Source: a virus. From it: a stretch of DNA of 64,000 nt. The position numbers and the translations under genes are program-made. The notes under the pieces were generated by a model. The model did no database searches, was not told where the DNA came from, and worked only from the letters and a program-made list of their open reading frames with translations. Numbering within the stretch: position 1 is the stretch's first letter; each line of letters opens with the position of its first letter. Shown piece by piece: positions 7,693 through 15,112 of the stretch. The stretch spans positions 17,441-81,440 of the IMG/VR virus record IMGVR_UViG_3300032047_000006; one strand, written 5' to 3'.

Positions 7693-8381
7693 TGTCTTCT
7701 AGTTATATTAAGACTGCACATACAAAGAATTTAACTGAAAGAAAAGAGTTCTTACTGTACGGCAACATAAATATCTTCATAAAGGATCCACTACCAGAGG
7801 ACGTGGGTATGACAAGTGTTATACAGGATATAGAAGATACAATACCCAGGCGTCTTCTCCATGAAGTCGAAACCATAATTATAGGACAATTCTCTGAATT
7901 GAATGACAGAGGCGTCCGAGCCGTATATATGGACGGCGGTATTTATGTTACAAATGAGCAGCCCTCAGAAGAACAACTGTTTGAAGATATTGTCCACGAG
8001 ATCGCACACGCAGTTGAGAAGATGTATGAATACGAATTATATGCGGATAAAAAGATTGAATCAGAATACCTTTCAAAAAAGAAAAGATTCTTAGACACTT
8101 TGACTGCAAATGGGATTAAGGTTCCAAATAGAATCCGAGTCGGTACTGAATATTCTAAAATGTTTGATGAATTTCTATATTACGAACTTGGCTATGAAAA
8201 AGCTACGAATCACACAATAGGATTATTTTTATCACCTTACTCAGCAGTATCTATTTCAGAATATTTCGCAACAGCTTTCGAACACTATTTTGTACAAGAA
8301 GGGCAATCTTTTCTAAAACAATTATGCCCAGTATTATATTCAAAACTTGAATATATTTCTGATGAAGCAGAAGGAGAATAA
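7692..8381 (+). CDS. Putative zinc metallopeptidase (HExxH, lethal factor-like)
   Basis: 229 residues. The zinc-binding helix HEIAH lies at 102-106 (His102, Glu103, His106) within DIVHEIAHAVEKMYEY. A second helix, SISEYFATAFEHYF (187-200), supplies a candidate third zinc ligand (Glu190 or Glu197), the arrangement seen in anthrax lethal factor-like and related peptidases. There is no signal peptide, so it would act in the host cytoplasm or inside the virion. The substrate is unknown. It starts inside the stop codon of the preceding gene and is closely followed by the basic-tail protein. Confidence 0.65.
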   Translation: MSSSYIKTAHTKNLTERKEFLLYGNINIFIKDPLPEDVGMTSVIQDIEDTIPRRLLHEVETIIIGQFSELNDRGVRAVYMDGGIYVTNEQPSEEQLFEDIVHEIAHAVEKMYEYELYADKKIESEYLSKKKRFLDTLTANGIKVPNRIRVGTEYSKMFDEFLYYELGYEKATNHTIGLFLSPYSAVSISEYFATAFEHYFVQEGQSFLKQLCPVLYSKLEYISDEAEGE

Positions 8382-8382
8382 T

Positions 8383-8715
8383 ATGAACACCGTTAGAGAA
8401 AAAATAGAAAATATTAATTTCATTCCTAATAAAAAAAGAATATTTGTAAGTGTGAAGAAAGGCGAGAGCCTTTCGGAATCGATGATTCGAGGATACTTGT
8501 TATCTGAGGGAGTCGACTTAGGTGATACGGTAGCAGTTTCAACCAACACATCGTCTGTATTTATTTTTAAAATAGGAGATGGAATTCCAGTAAAAGGTAC
8601 ACAACCAAAAACAAAAACAACGCCTGCTCCACGCAGAAAGGCTTCAGCCAAGGCTCCAAGAACTAGAAAACCAAGAGCCAAGAAAACCCCCACCAATAGT
8701 GATTCAAATAAATAA
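8383..8715 (+). CDS. Small protein with a basic histone H1-like tail
   Basis: 110 residues when started at ATG 8383, which has an AGGAGA site 7-12 bases upstream; an in-frame ATG at 8347 lies inside the preceding gene and lacks a good site. The first 75 residues may form a compact fold (IFVSVKKGESLSESMIRGYLL). The last 35 are rich in Lys, Arg, Pro and Ala (repeats such as TRKPRAKK), resembling histone H1-type or AlgP-type DNA-binding tails. Non-specific DNA or RNA binding is plausible. Family not recognised. Confidence 0.65.
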   Translation: MNTVREKIENINFIPNKKRIFVSVKKGESLSESMIRGYLLSEGVDLGDTVAVSTNTSSVFIFKIGDGIPVKGTQPKTKTTPAPRRKASAKAPRTRKPRAKKTPTNSDSNK

Positions 8716-8720
8716 AGTAC

Positions 8721-8749
8721 TTGACTAAACCTACTTTTTATGTCATAAT
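8721..8749 (+). promoter_or_regulatory. Strong sigma70-like promoter
   Basis: TTGACT (8721-8726), a 17-base spacer, then CATAAT (8744-8749): five of six matches in each box with ideal spacing. It ends 27 bases before the ATG at 8777 and probably drives the nuclease/glycosyltransferase block. Confidence 0.75.
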
Positions 8750-8776
8750 AAGGTGTAACAAAGGATAGAGGTTTAT

Positions 8777-9550
8777 ATGCAACACGTTTCATTTTCTGCT
8801 TTAAAGAATTGGAATCAATGCCCTTATTATTATAAGATAACTTATGTTGATAAGATAAAGAAGTTCGTGGGAAACCACTACACAGCTTTTGGAACAGCCC
8901 TTCACGAGGTTTGTGAAAAGCGCATTGAAGATGATTCAATAACAAACGAACCAGAAATGTTTGAGCTTGCATTCTTAAAAGAGTTGCAATCCCTTCCAGA
9001 AGAAGTTCGCTCAACTTTTAAAGCCAAAGACATTTCGGATATGAGAGAACAAGGTAAACGCCTATCAACAGTTGCTATCCCTGCTCTTCGTGAACACTTC
9101 GGTGAGTTCGAACTTGTCTCAACAGAAGAAGACATCTATGAGTCCATCGAGGGGTTCGAAGATTATAATTTTAAAGGCTTCATTGATTTAGTAATAAAAA
9201 CTCCCGACGGAAAAATCCATATCATTGACTGGAAGACTTGTTCGTGGGGCTGGAATATGCAACGAAAATCAGATCCAATGACAACTTATCAGCTTACATA
9301 TTATAAACATTATTATGCCCGAAAACACGGAGTCGAAATGAAAGACATCGAGACTCATTTTGGACTTCTTAAAAGAACAGCTAAAAACGATGCCGTGGAA
9401 ATTTTTAGAGTCACATCGGGAGCAAAAAAAGTAGATAATGCTATGAAGCTATTAAACAGAGCCCTCTACAATATTCAGAGTGGTAAATTCATAAAAAATA
9501 AATTATCTTGCAGTAAATGCGAATTCAAGAATACAGCAGAGTGTCCATAG
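8777..9550 (+). CDS. Cas4/RecB-like PD-(D/E)XK nuclease with Fe-S cluster cysteines
   Basis: 257 residues. The N-terminus (SFSALKNWNQCPYYYK) is that of the RecB/Cas4/AddB nuclease family. Active-site residues are visible: His43 in ALHE, Asp137 in GFIDLVI, Asp151 and Lys153 in IIDWKT, and the QxxxY motif (172-176). Four cysteines at 15, 245, 248 and 256 have the one-plus-three arrangement that binds a 4Fe-4S cluster in Cas4 and AddB. It is likely a DNA exonuclease used in phage replication, recombination or host DNA breakdown. No CRISPR genes are nearby, so it is not part of a CRISPR system here. Transcribed from the sigma70-like promoter at 8721. Confidence 0.85.
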   Translation: MQHVSFSALKNWNQCPYYYKITYVDKIKKFVGNHYTAFGTALHEVCEKRIEDDSITNEPEMFELAFLKELQSLPEEVRSTFKAKDISDMREQGKRLSTVAIPALREHFGEFELVSTEEDIYESIEGFEDYNFKGFIDLVIKTPDGKIHIIDWKTCSWGWNMQRKSDPMTTYQLTYYKHYYARKHGVEMKDIETHFGLLKRTAKNDAVEIFRVTSGAKKVDNAMKLLNRALYNIQSGKFIKNKLSCSKCEFKNTAECP

Positions 9551-9558
9551 GAGAACAC

Positions 9559-10809
9559 ATGACAAAGAAAATAAAAATATTAACTCTCAGCGATCACCCA
9601 CTCTTTCATACTGGCGTAGCTATTCAGACAAAACTCTTTATAGAGGCAATGCTTAAAACTGACAAGTTTGAGTTTGTTTCACTAGCTGGAGCAGCAAGAC
9701 ATTCAGATATGTCACCAGTTAAGACTGAGCAGTACGGAGACAGTTGGAAAATATTCCCAGTAAATGGGTACGGAGATCCCGAAACGATGAGATCTGTGAT
9801 GCGTACTGAGCGCCCAGACATCGTCTGGCTGATGACAGATCCAAGATACTGGGATTGGTTGTGGGAAATAGAGGATGAGATAAGAGCCCAGGCACCTATG
9901 GTATATTATCACGTATGGGATAATCACCCTGCACCACATTACAATAAAAAATATTATGACTCTAATGATTTAGTTGTATCTATCTCTAAATTAACTGAAG
10001 ATGTGGTAAATGAGGTGGGAACTAAGGCTACTCATATCAGAATACCACATACCATTGATGCAAGTATTTATAAAATATTTCCAGAGAACGAGGTTCAGGA
10101 ATTTAAAAATGAGCACTTCGGAGCGGACTCTAAATTTTTATTCTTTTGGAATAATAGAAACGCACCTCGAAAAAATGTTACATCTCTATTATGGTGGTTT
10201 AAAGAATTTTTAGATGAAGTCGGTAACGAATCTGCTGCCCTTCTGATTCATACAGATCCTGAAGATCCAGCAGGCACAGACTTGGAAGCAAACTTGAATC
10301 AACTGGGCTTGAATGATGGACAAGTAATGTTATCCCCTTTGAAATACCCAGCAGACAGAATGGCAATGCTTTATAATATTGCTGACTGCACAATTAATAT
10401 TTCTGATGCAGAAGGATTTGGACTCTCAACATTGGAATCACTCGCCTGCGGAACTCCAATAATTGTTAATAATACAGGTGGATTGCAAGAACAAGTGTCT
10501 GACGGCACAAATAAATTCGGAGTTGCTATTGAACCAGCCACTAGGACAATAATTGGCTCACACAAGGTTCCATATATTTATCAAGATCGTGTCGCTAAGA
10601 AAGATTTTGTTGCTGCTTTAAAAGAAATGTATAATTTGTCCGAAGAGGATAGAGTCCGCATGGGGCAACTCGGATATAACCACGTTGTCAAAAATTATAA
10701 TAGTGCTACTTTTTCAAAGAAATGGGAAGAAGCTTTAATAAAACTTAATAAAGAATTAGGCTCGTGGAAGAGTCGTAAGCACCAGAACTGGGAGATTGTT
10801 GAACTATGA
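9559..10809 (+). CDS. GT4-family glycosyltransferase
   Basis: 416 residues from ATG 9559, chosen over the in-frame ATG at 9517 because AGGAGA lies directly upstream and the earlier start would run into the nuclease gene. The N-terminus (KILTLSDHPLFHTGVAIQT) and the C-terminal DAEGFGLSTLESLACGTP segment, followed by IIVNNTGGLQE, are the hallmarks of GT-B fold family 4 enzymes; the two Glu in ExxxxxxxE bind the nucleotide sugar. The acceptor is unknown: modified phage DNA, virion proteins and host surface glycans are all possible. Its stop overlaps the next glycosyltransferase start (ATGA), so the two probably work as a pair. Confidence 0.85.
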   Translation: MTKKIKILTLSDHPLFHTGVAIQTKLFIEAMLKTDKFEFVSLAGAARHSDMSPVKTEQYGDSWKIFPVNGYGDPETMRSVMRTERPDIVWLMTDPRYWDWLWEIEDEIRAQAPMVYYHVWDNHPAPHYNKKYYDSNDLVVSISKLTEDVVNEVGTKATHIRIPHTIDASIYKIFPENEVQEFKNEHFGADSKFLFFWNNRNAPRKNVTSLLWWFKEFLDEVGNESAALLIHTDPEDPAGTDLEANLNQLGLNDGQVMLSPLKYPADRMAMLYNIADCTINISDAEGFGLSTLESLACGTPIIVNNTGGLQEQVSDGTNKFGVAIEPATRTIIGSHKVPYIYQDRVAKKDFVAALKEMYNLSEEDRVRMGQLGYNHVVKNYNSATFSKKWEEALIKLNKELGSWKSRKHQNWEIVEL

Positions 10810-11963
10810 GTAGGAAAATTTTAGTAAGAGGACCAGCGTTATCCCGTTCAGGCTACGGAGAGCATTGCCGATCGGTGTTGAGATCTTTACGCTCAAATGA
10901 TATGAACGATATTTATTTATTGAATGTCGGCTGGGGCGCATCTGGGTGGCTATGTGAAGATAGTGAAGAGAGAGCCTGGATAGATGAGATTATAATGAAA
11001 ACTGCAAAGAAAGTTCACTCCGGCGATTTGGATTTTGATGTATCAATGCAGGTGCAACTCCCAACGGAGTGGCAAGAGTTGTGTAAGAAGAATATTGGAG
11101 TCACGGCAGGCGTTGAAACTACGAGAGCACCGCAATCCTGGACATTGGCATGCAAAGGCATGGACGCAGTGATTGTCCCGTCAGAGCATTCTAGGAAGTG
11201 TTTTGAGTTGGAAGAAGGTATAGAGGTAATAAACTTTCCAGCAAGGAACCTCCGCTCAAAAAAGATAAACGTTGAGTTAGATACAGATTTTAATTTTCTT
11301 ACAGTGGCTCAATGGAACCCAAGAAAAAATTTAGAACAATTGGTTACATCTTTTGTAGAGGAATTTCAAAATGAAGAGGTGGGCATGTTAATGAAGCTCT
11401 CTATCAAGGGTGGTTCTCATATTGACAGAGATCATGTTACTAATCAGATGAAGCGACTACTACAAACACTTCCTCAAGATAGAAAATGTAAAATTCACCT
11501 TCTTCACGGAACTTTATCTGACGAGGAAATGGTTTCTCTTTATAAAAATAAAAACATCTCTGCCTATATTACAACTTCTCACGGAGAAGGTTATGGTTTG
11601 CCTGTATTTGAGGCAGCGCAACACGGAGTTCCTGTTATTGCTCCAAACTGGGGAGGAATTAGAGATTTTTCAAATAACTCTATTGTAGAGATTAATTATG
11701 AAGAGAAAAATCTTGAAAAACATCATTCTTGGGAAGGAGTCTTGGAGGAAACTTCAAGTTGGTGTTTCCCAGACACTAATTCCGTCCGATCTCAAATGCG
11801 TGAAGTTTATAACAATTTATCAAAGTATAAAAAGCAAGCAAAAATTCTTCAAGCTCACATAAAAGAAAACTTTACTGAACAACAAATAAATTTGTGCTAT
11901 AATAGTATTGTAGATAAAGTTCTACAGACAACAAAAGAAGGAGAAGCAAATGAAATTAAGTGA
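10806..11963 (+). CDS. GT4-family glycosyltransferase
   Basis: 385 residues; the start overlaps the preceding stop by four bases (ATGA). The N-terminus (ILVRGPALSRSGYGEHCRSV) has the Gly-rich loop of GT4 enzymes. The C-terminal domain has VAQWNPRKNLEQL and then SHGEGYGLPVFEAAQHGVP followed by VIAPNWGGIRD, the nucleotide-sugar binding region. It is a different enzyme from its upstream neighbour, with low visible identity, so the two may add successive sugars. The 3' end overlaps the next gene by 14 bases. Confidence 0.85.
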   Translation: MSRKILVRGPALSRSGYGEHCRSVLRSLRSNDMNDIYLLNVGWGASGWLCEDSEERAWIDEIIMKTAKKVHSGDLDFDVSMQVQLPTEWQELCKKNIGVTAGVETTRAPQSWTLACKGMDAVIVPSEHSRKCFELEEGIEVINFPARNLRSKKINVELDTDFNFLTVAQWNPRKNLEQLVTSFVEEFQNEEVGMLMKLSIKGGSHIDRDHVTNQMKRLLQTLPQDRKCKIHLLHGTLSDEEMVSLYKNKNISAYITTSHGEGYGLPVFEAAQHGVPVIAPNWGGIRDFSNNSIVEINYEEKNLEKHHSWEGVLEETSSWCFPDTNSVRSQMREVYNNLSKYKKQAKILQAHIKENFTEQQINLCYNSIVDKVLQTTKEGEANEIK

Positions 11964-12153
11964 TCAGGCATTAGGAGCTATTATGATGGCTCTACAGAAG
12001 AGCCTACTTGAACAAACAGATATTGTTCCTGTTTTAAAGTCTATGGACTTTACCAAGGATGAGGAAACCAAGCGTTGGGGAACCAAAGCAGGCGAACTCA
12101 TTGTAACTAACCCACCTACATTCCAACTAAACCAAGCTGATGGCGATACCTAG
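11950..12153 (+). CDS. Small conserved-looking phage protein
   Basis: 67 residues, with GAAGGAG upstream of the ATG inside the end of the glycosyltransferase gene. The sequence is a helix (LGAIMMALQKSLLEQTDIVPVLKSMDF) followed by a short polar tail. The length, ribosome site and end-to-end overlaps on both sides support a real gene. No function can be assigned. Confidence 0.6.
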   Translation: MKLSDQALGAIMMALQKSLLEQTDIVPVLKSMDFTKDEETKRWGTKAGELIVTNPPTFQLNQADGDT

Positions 12154-12407
12154 TGCCCCGCTACCGCTATAGATGCCTTGAGTGTGAGGAATTATCCAAC
12201 ATCACTCATGGAATGTTCGAAGAGCCTGTTGAGTGCCCCCATTGTCATGCTCCCGTAACTGCACTTGTAAAAGTTATTGGAAAAATAAATGTTAAAAAAA
12301 CCACACCAACAAGTTCTTCCGCCGCCTCAAGAGTAAAAGAGTTTATAGAAGATTCAAGAGAGGTGCTTGAACAACAAAAGGCTGAATCGAAGGTTAATCA
12401 TGATTGA
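12153..12407 (+). CDS. FmdB-like zinc ribbon protein
   Basis: 84 residues, starting at GTG 12153, which overlaps the previous stop (TAGTG). The N-terminal PRYRYRCLECEE with Cys8/Cys11 and the second pair Cys28/Cys31 (ECPHC) form an FmdB-type putative regulatory zinc ribbon. The rest is a linker and a helical tail. Such proteins may bind nucleic acid or RNA polymerase, but their role is not established. It lies just upstream of the late sigma factor. Confidence 0.75.
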   Translation: MPRYRYRCLECEELSNITHGMFEEPVECPHCHAPVTALVKVIGKINVKKTTPTSSSAASRVKEFIEDSREVLEQQKAESKVNHD

Positions 12408-12696
12408 ATTAATTATAATTTATTTTTTATTTCCTGCTGCGGTTATATCTAGTGCAATTTTGTCCTGGTATATCAAGAAGCTCCTCATGGTTATTGAAGA
12501 GAATTCCGTAGAAATGAAAGAAAGGTTCAGCGCCTTTCATAATTTTTTAGATGAAACATATAAGATGGATCTATTCTACGGAGAGCCCCGCCTTAATGAG
12601 CTTTTGGAGGTTATAAGAGATTTCGACAATTGGGCATCGGACTTTGAGGGAAGGGTAATTACGGAAGAAGAAAATGACAGAACAACAGAAGATTAA
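12400..12696 (+). CDS. Small membrane-anchored protein
   Basis: 98 residues from ATG 12400 (GAAGG upstream), overlapping the FmdB-like stop; an in-frame TTG at 12367 would add 11 residues. Residues 2-28 form one hydrophobic membrane helix (IELIIIYFLFPAAVISSAIL), followed by a charged helical cytoplasmic part (LLMVIEENSVEMKERF and onward). Family not recognised. It overlaps the sigma factor gene by 23 bases, a sign of co-translation. Confidence 0.65.
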   Translation: MIELIIIYFLFPAAVISSAILSWYIKKLLMVIEENSVEMKERFSAFHNFLDETYKMDLFYGEPRLNELLEVIRDFDNWASDFEGRVITEEENDRTTED

Positions 12697-13432
12697 AAGA
12701 AAAAGACGCAAAAGAACAAAACGACTCTATTTTACGCATGTCCACGAGGAGGCAATAGTTCAATATTGTTCCACGGCAGATCGTGAAGAGAGAGAGAAGC
12801 TCTATCGTGGATTAATTCAACCCGCTATGGATGAAATGGTTGATAAAATTGTTTACACTTACAAATTTACAACATTGCCAAATATTGACGAACTGAGGGC
12901 TGAGTGTAAAATATGGCTAACGACAATCTTAGAAAAATTTGATCCATCGAAAGGCTCAAAAGCGTTTTCTTATTTTTCAGTTATTACCAAGAATTGGTTT
13001 ATACACAAGGTAAAAAAGCACTCAACTCAGCGCCAACGGGAAATACAGTATGACTATATCCCTAGAAGTATTGAAGAAAAATATCTATCTACCGAAAATC
13101 CATTTGAAAAAGCTCTAGAACAAAAACAATTCTGGACTGCACTCTGGGCGGAAATTAGCAAGTGGGGTGAAATGCCCATGAAGCCCACCGAAGAAAGGGT
13201 ATATAAGGCAGTGAAGATACTCTTAGAGCAACCCGATGATATTGAAATTTTTAACAAGAAGGCTATTTATCTATACCTGAGGGAGTTGACTGGTTTAAAC
13301 ACGAAACAGGTTGTAAACAACTTAAATAAGCTAAGAGTCAAATATCGCTCCTTTAAGAAAGATTGGAATGAGGGTAAAATAACCCACATCGAGGAGCCTT
13401 CTAATGTCGAAAAAGAAAAACCAGACTCTTGA
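12674..13432 (+). CDS. gp55: Late transcription sigma factor, T4 gp55-like
   Basis: 252 residues. The region 62-117 has the sigma region 2 pattern of the T4 gp55 family: TYKFTTLPNIDELRAECKIW, then ILEKFDPSKGSKAFSYFSVI, then TKNWFIHKVKKHSTQRQRE, which bind core RNA polymerase and the -10-like late promoter element. The N-terminus is very basic (KIKRKRRKRTKR). The C-terminal half is helical and longer than in T4 gp55 (185 residues). In T4 this factor directs RNA polymerase to late promoters together with gp33 and the sliding clamp. The intergenic CTATTTA motifs in this window are the candidate target. The gene overlaps its neighbours on both sides. Confidence 0.8.
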   Translation: MTEQQKIKRKRRKRTKRLYFTHVHEEAIVQYCSTADREEREKLYRGLIQPAMDEMVDKIVYTYKFTTLPNIDELRAECKIWLTTILEKFDPSKGSKAFSYFSVITKNWFIHKVKKHSTQRQREIQYDYIPRSIEEKYLSTENPFEKALEQKQFWTALWAEISKWGEMPMKPTEERVYKAVKILLEQPDDIEIFNKKAIYLYLRELTGLNTKQVVNNLNKLRVKYRSFKKDWNEGKITHIEEPSNVEKEKPDS

Positions 13433-13721
13433 GGACTTCCTCGGAGAAGCTATAGAAAATATTCGCTCAGACAGAGCAATAACATCCCACCTATTAACAG
13501 AGCTTGTTCAGGAGATGAACAAGCAAAGCTCTATATCCACTATTCAGCAGTGCGGCATGATTGCCTCAAAATATGTGGAAACACTTCAGAGATCAAACGA
13601 ACAACTTGTAAAAATATCTTCTCTTATTCAAAAGAAGGAGGGCAAACAAGATGGGCTCACTTCTGACGAAAAGGAAGAAATATACGATATTTTAAATAGT
13701 TCGAACGAGGAAGAGGAATGA
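13404..13721 (+). CDS. Small acidic helical protein next to the late sigma factor
   Basis: 105 residues; the start lies inside the sigma factor gene with GAGGAG upstream. It is nearly all helical (IENIRSDRAITSHLLTELVQ, and MIASKYVETLQRSNEQLVKI) with a strongly acidic end (SSNEEEE). I do not recognise the family. T4 gp33, the late co-activator, is also about 112 residues and acidic, so a gp33-like role is an option, but no sequence match supports it. The stop overlaps the next start (ATGA). Confidence 0.6.
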   Translation: MSKKKNQTLEDFLGEAIENIRSDRAITSHLLTELVQEMNKQSSISTIQQCGMIASKYVETLQRSNEQLVKISSLIQKKEGKQDGLTSDEKEEIYDILNSSNEEEE

Positions 13722-15100
13722 AAGTTACCGTAAATGGAGAGGAGCGAAAAGTTTCAAATTCTTACGGTGACTTGAATACTTTAACAAGCCCAGACACTTC
13801 AGATTATTATGAATCTGAGAATATGTCAGGCATCGACGCAATAAAGAAAACAGTAATAAGTCATTACTCGAATAGAAAGATACATTCAGGACCATATAAG
13901 GGCATAGTACTTAGGGTTATGGAGGTATCACAAAAGAGGGGATGGTGGGATCTCTTTGCTGGAGATCCATTGGTTTCGTACAAAATAAGAGTTCCTGAGT
14001 TGGATGCCCACCTGCCGGAACCGCAACAACTTGAACCGGAAGAAAACTCTGTTGATTTTAAAATCATAGATTCACACTCTACTTTTATATCGAGATCTAA
14101 AAACGTATCAGAAATGGAGTCAGCCACTCCAGGTGATTTAGTGTGGGTGGATTATGAAAATGGCGAAGCTATTTATTTGGGTTTAATCGATAACAAATCT
14201 GGCGAAGGCTCCGGCGGTTCCGGTGGTTCCGGCGGCGGCGACTATTCCGGCGGCGGAGATGCAGTAAATTTGCCACCAAGCTCTTATAGCTCAAAGGGTG
14301 CTTTTAATCAAGGCGGCGGCTCATCAAGAGTTCTTAATGAGCAATTAAAGATAGTGAGATACGATAAAAAAGATCCTCCCAAAGTTAACAATTGGACTTC
14401 TAGAAAATACAAGACTCCAAAATACTTAAAAGTAAGAGAAGACATGGCAGCAAAAATGACTCATATATATAATATTTGTCACAAACTCGGAGGACATGCA
14501 GTGTTTTACTCTTCATATCGATGGCCAAATGCAGCAAGAAAATCAGGACCAGCAGCATCTTTTCACTTCACTGCTACTGCAAACGATCTACATACATCCA
14601 CGGTGACAATGAGACAGCCACATAAGGAGGATTTTATCCTTGAAGCAGATAATAGATATAAATATAAGAGATTTATTCTGTGGCTAAAAGTTCCAACCCC
14701 AATGTCAATACAGTACGAGGGGAAAACGTGGACAGCGGAGAGGAGAACTTTGAATGCACTAGTTACAAAGCACCGCACTCCAGTGAAGACAAGAAAAATG
14801 ACAGCAGTGGTGGTAAACTTCACAGAGCTTTTTGAGTATTACGGTGCCCAGGGTGTGCCCCCACAAAAGCGAAAGCAATTTTGGGCAACATCAAAATGTT
14901 ATGAGGACGGCGTTTATAGCGAAGCGTGGCATTACGACTTGAGACATGGATTAGGACTAGTCCCGGGCCAGACAACTTGGGAAGATCATCTTGCGACAGT
15001 GGATTGGAAAGGAAGCTTGGGACATAAAGGTGACATCAGAAAAACAAAAATATGGAAAGCTAGAAAAAGACGATGGCGAGGCGGATACTTCGGATTGTGA
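13718..15100 (+). CDS. Baseplate hub/tail spike protein fused to an M15-type peptidoglycan peptidase
   Basis: 460 residues. Residues about 40-155 look like the OB-fold hub domain of T4 gp5: short beta-strands ending in PGDLVWVDYENGEAIYLGLI. A Gly/Ser linker (about 163-185) follows. The rest is a metallopeptidase of the M15 (D-Ala-D-Ala/L-Ala-D-Glu peptidase) type: YSSYRWPN, then SFHFTATANDL with Ser281, His283 and Asp290, and EAWHYD with Glu402 and His405. These match the SxHxxxxAxDL and ExWH zinc/catalytic motifs. T4 gp5 carries a lysozyme between its domains; here peptide cross-links would be cut instead, letting the tail tube cross the cell wall. The gene opens the 35 kb tail/baseplate block. 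Confidence 0.8.
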   Translation: MKVTVNGEERKVSNSYGDLNTLTSPDTSDYYESENMSGIDAIKKTVISHYSNRKIHSGPYKGIVLRVMEVSQKRGWWDLFAGDPLVSYKIRVPELDAHLPEPQQLEPEENSVDFKIIDSHSTFISRSKNVSEMESATPGDLVWVDYENGEAIYLGLIDNKSGEGSGGSGGSGGGDYSGGGDAVNLPPSSYSSKGAFNQGGGSSRVLNEQLKIVRYDKKDPPKVNNWTSRKYKTPKYLKVREDMAAKMTHIYNICHKLGGHAVFYSSYRWPNAARKSGPAASFHFTATANDLHTSTVTMRQPHKEDFILEADNRYKYKRFILWLKVPTPMSIQYEGKTWTAERRTLNALVTKHRTPVKTRKMTAVVVNFTELFEYYGAQGVPPQKRKQFWATSKCYEDGVYSEAWHYDLRHGLGLVPGQTTWEDHLATVDWKGSLGHKGDIRKTKIWKARKRRWRGGYFGL

Positions 15101-15112
15101 CAGGAATTAAAA

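Noticed and set aside
8340-9014. 224-codon minus-strand frame across the gap at 8716-8776
   Set aside because: It runs opposite two well-supported + strand genes and a strong promoter; the composition is that of a shadow frame.
8777-9550. CRISPR-Cas association of the Cas4-like gene
   Set aside because: No repeat-spacer array and no other cas gene in the window; RecB/Cas4-like nucleases are common in phages.
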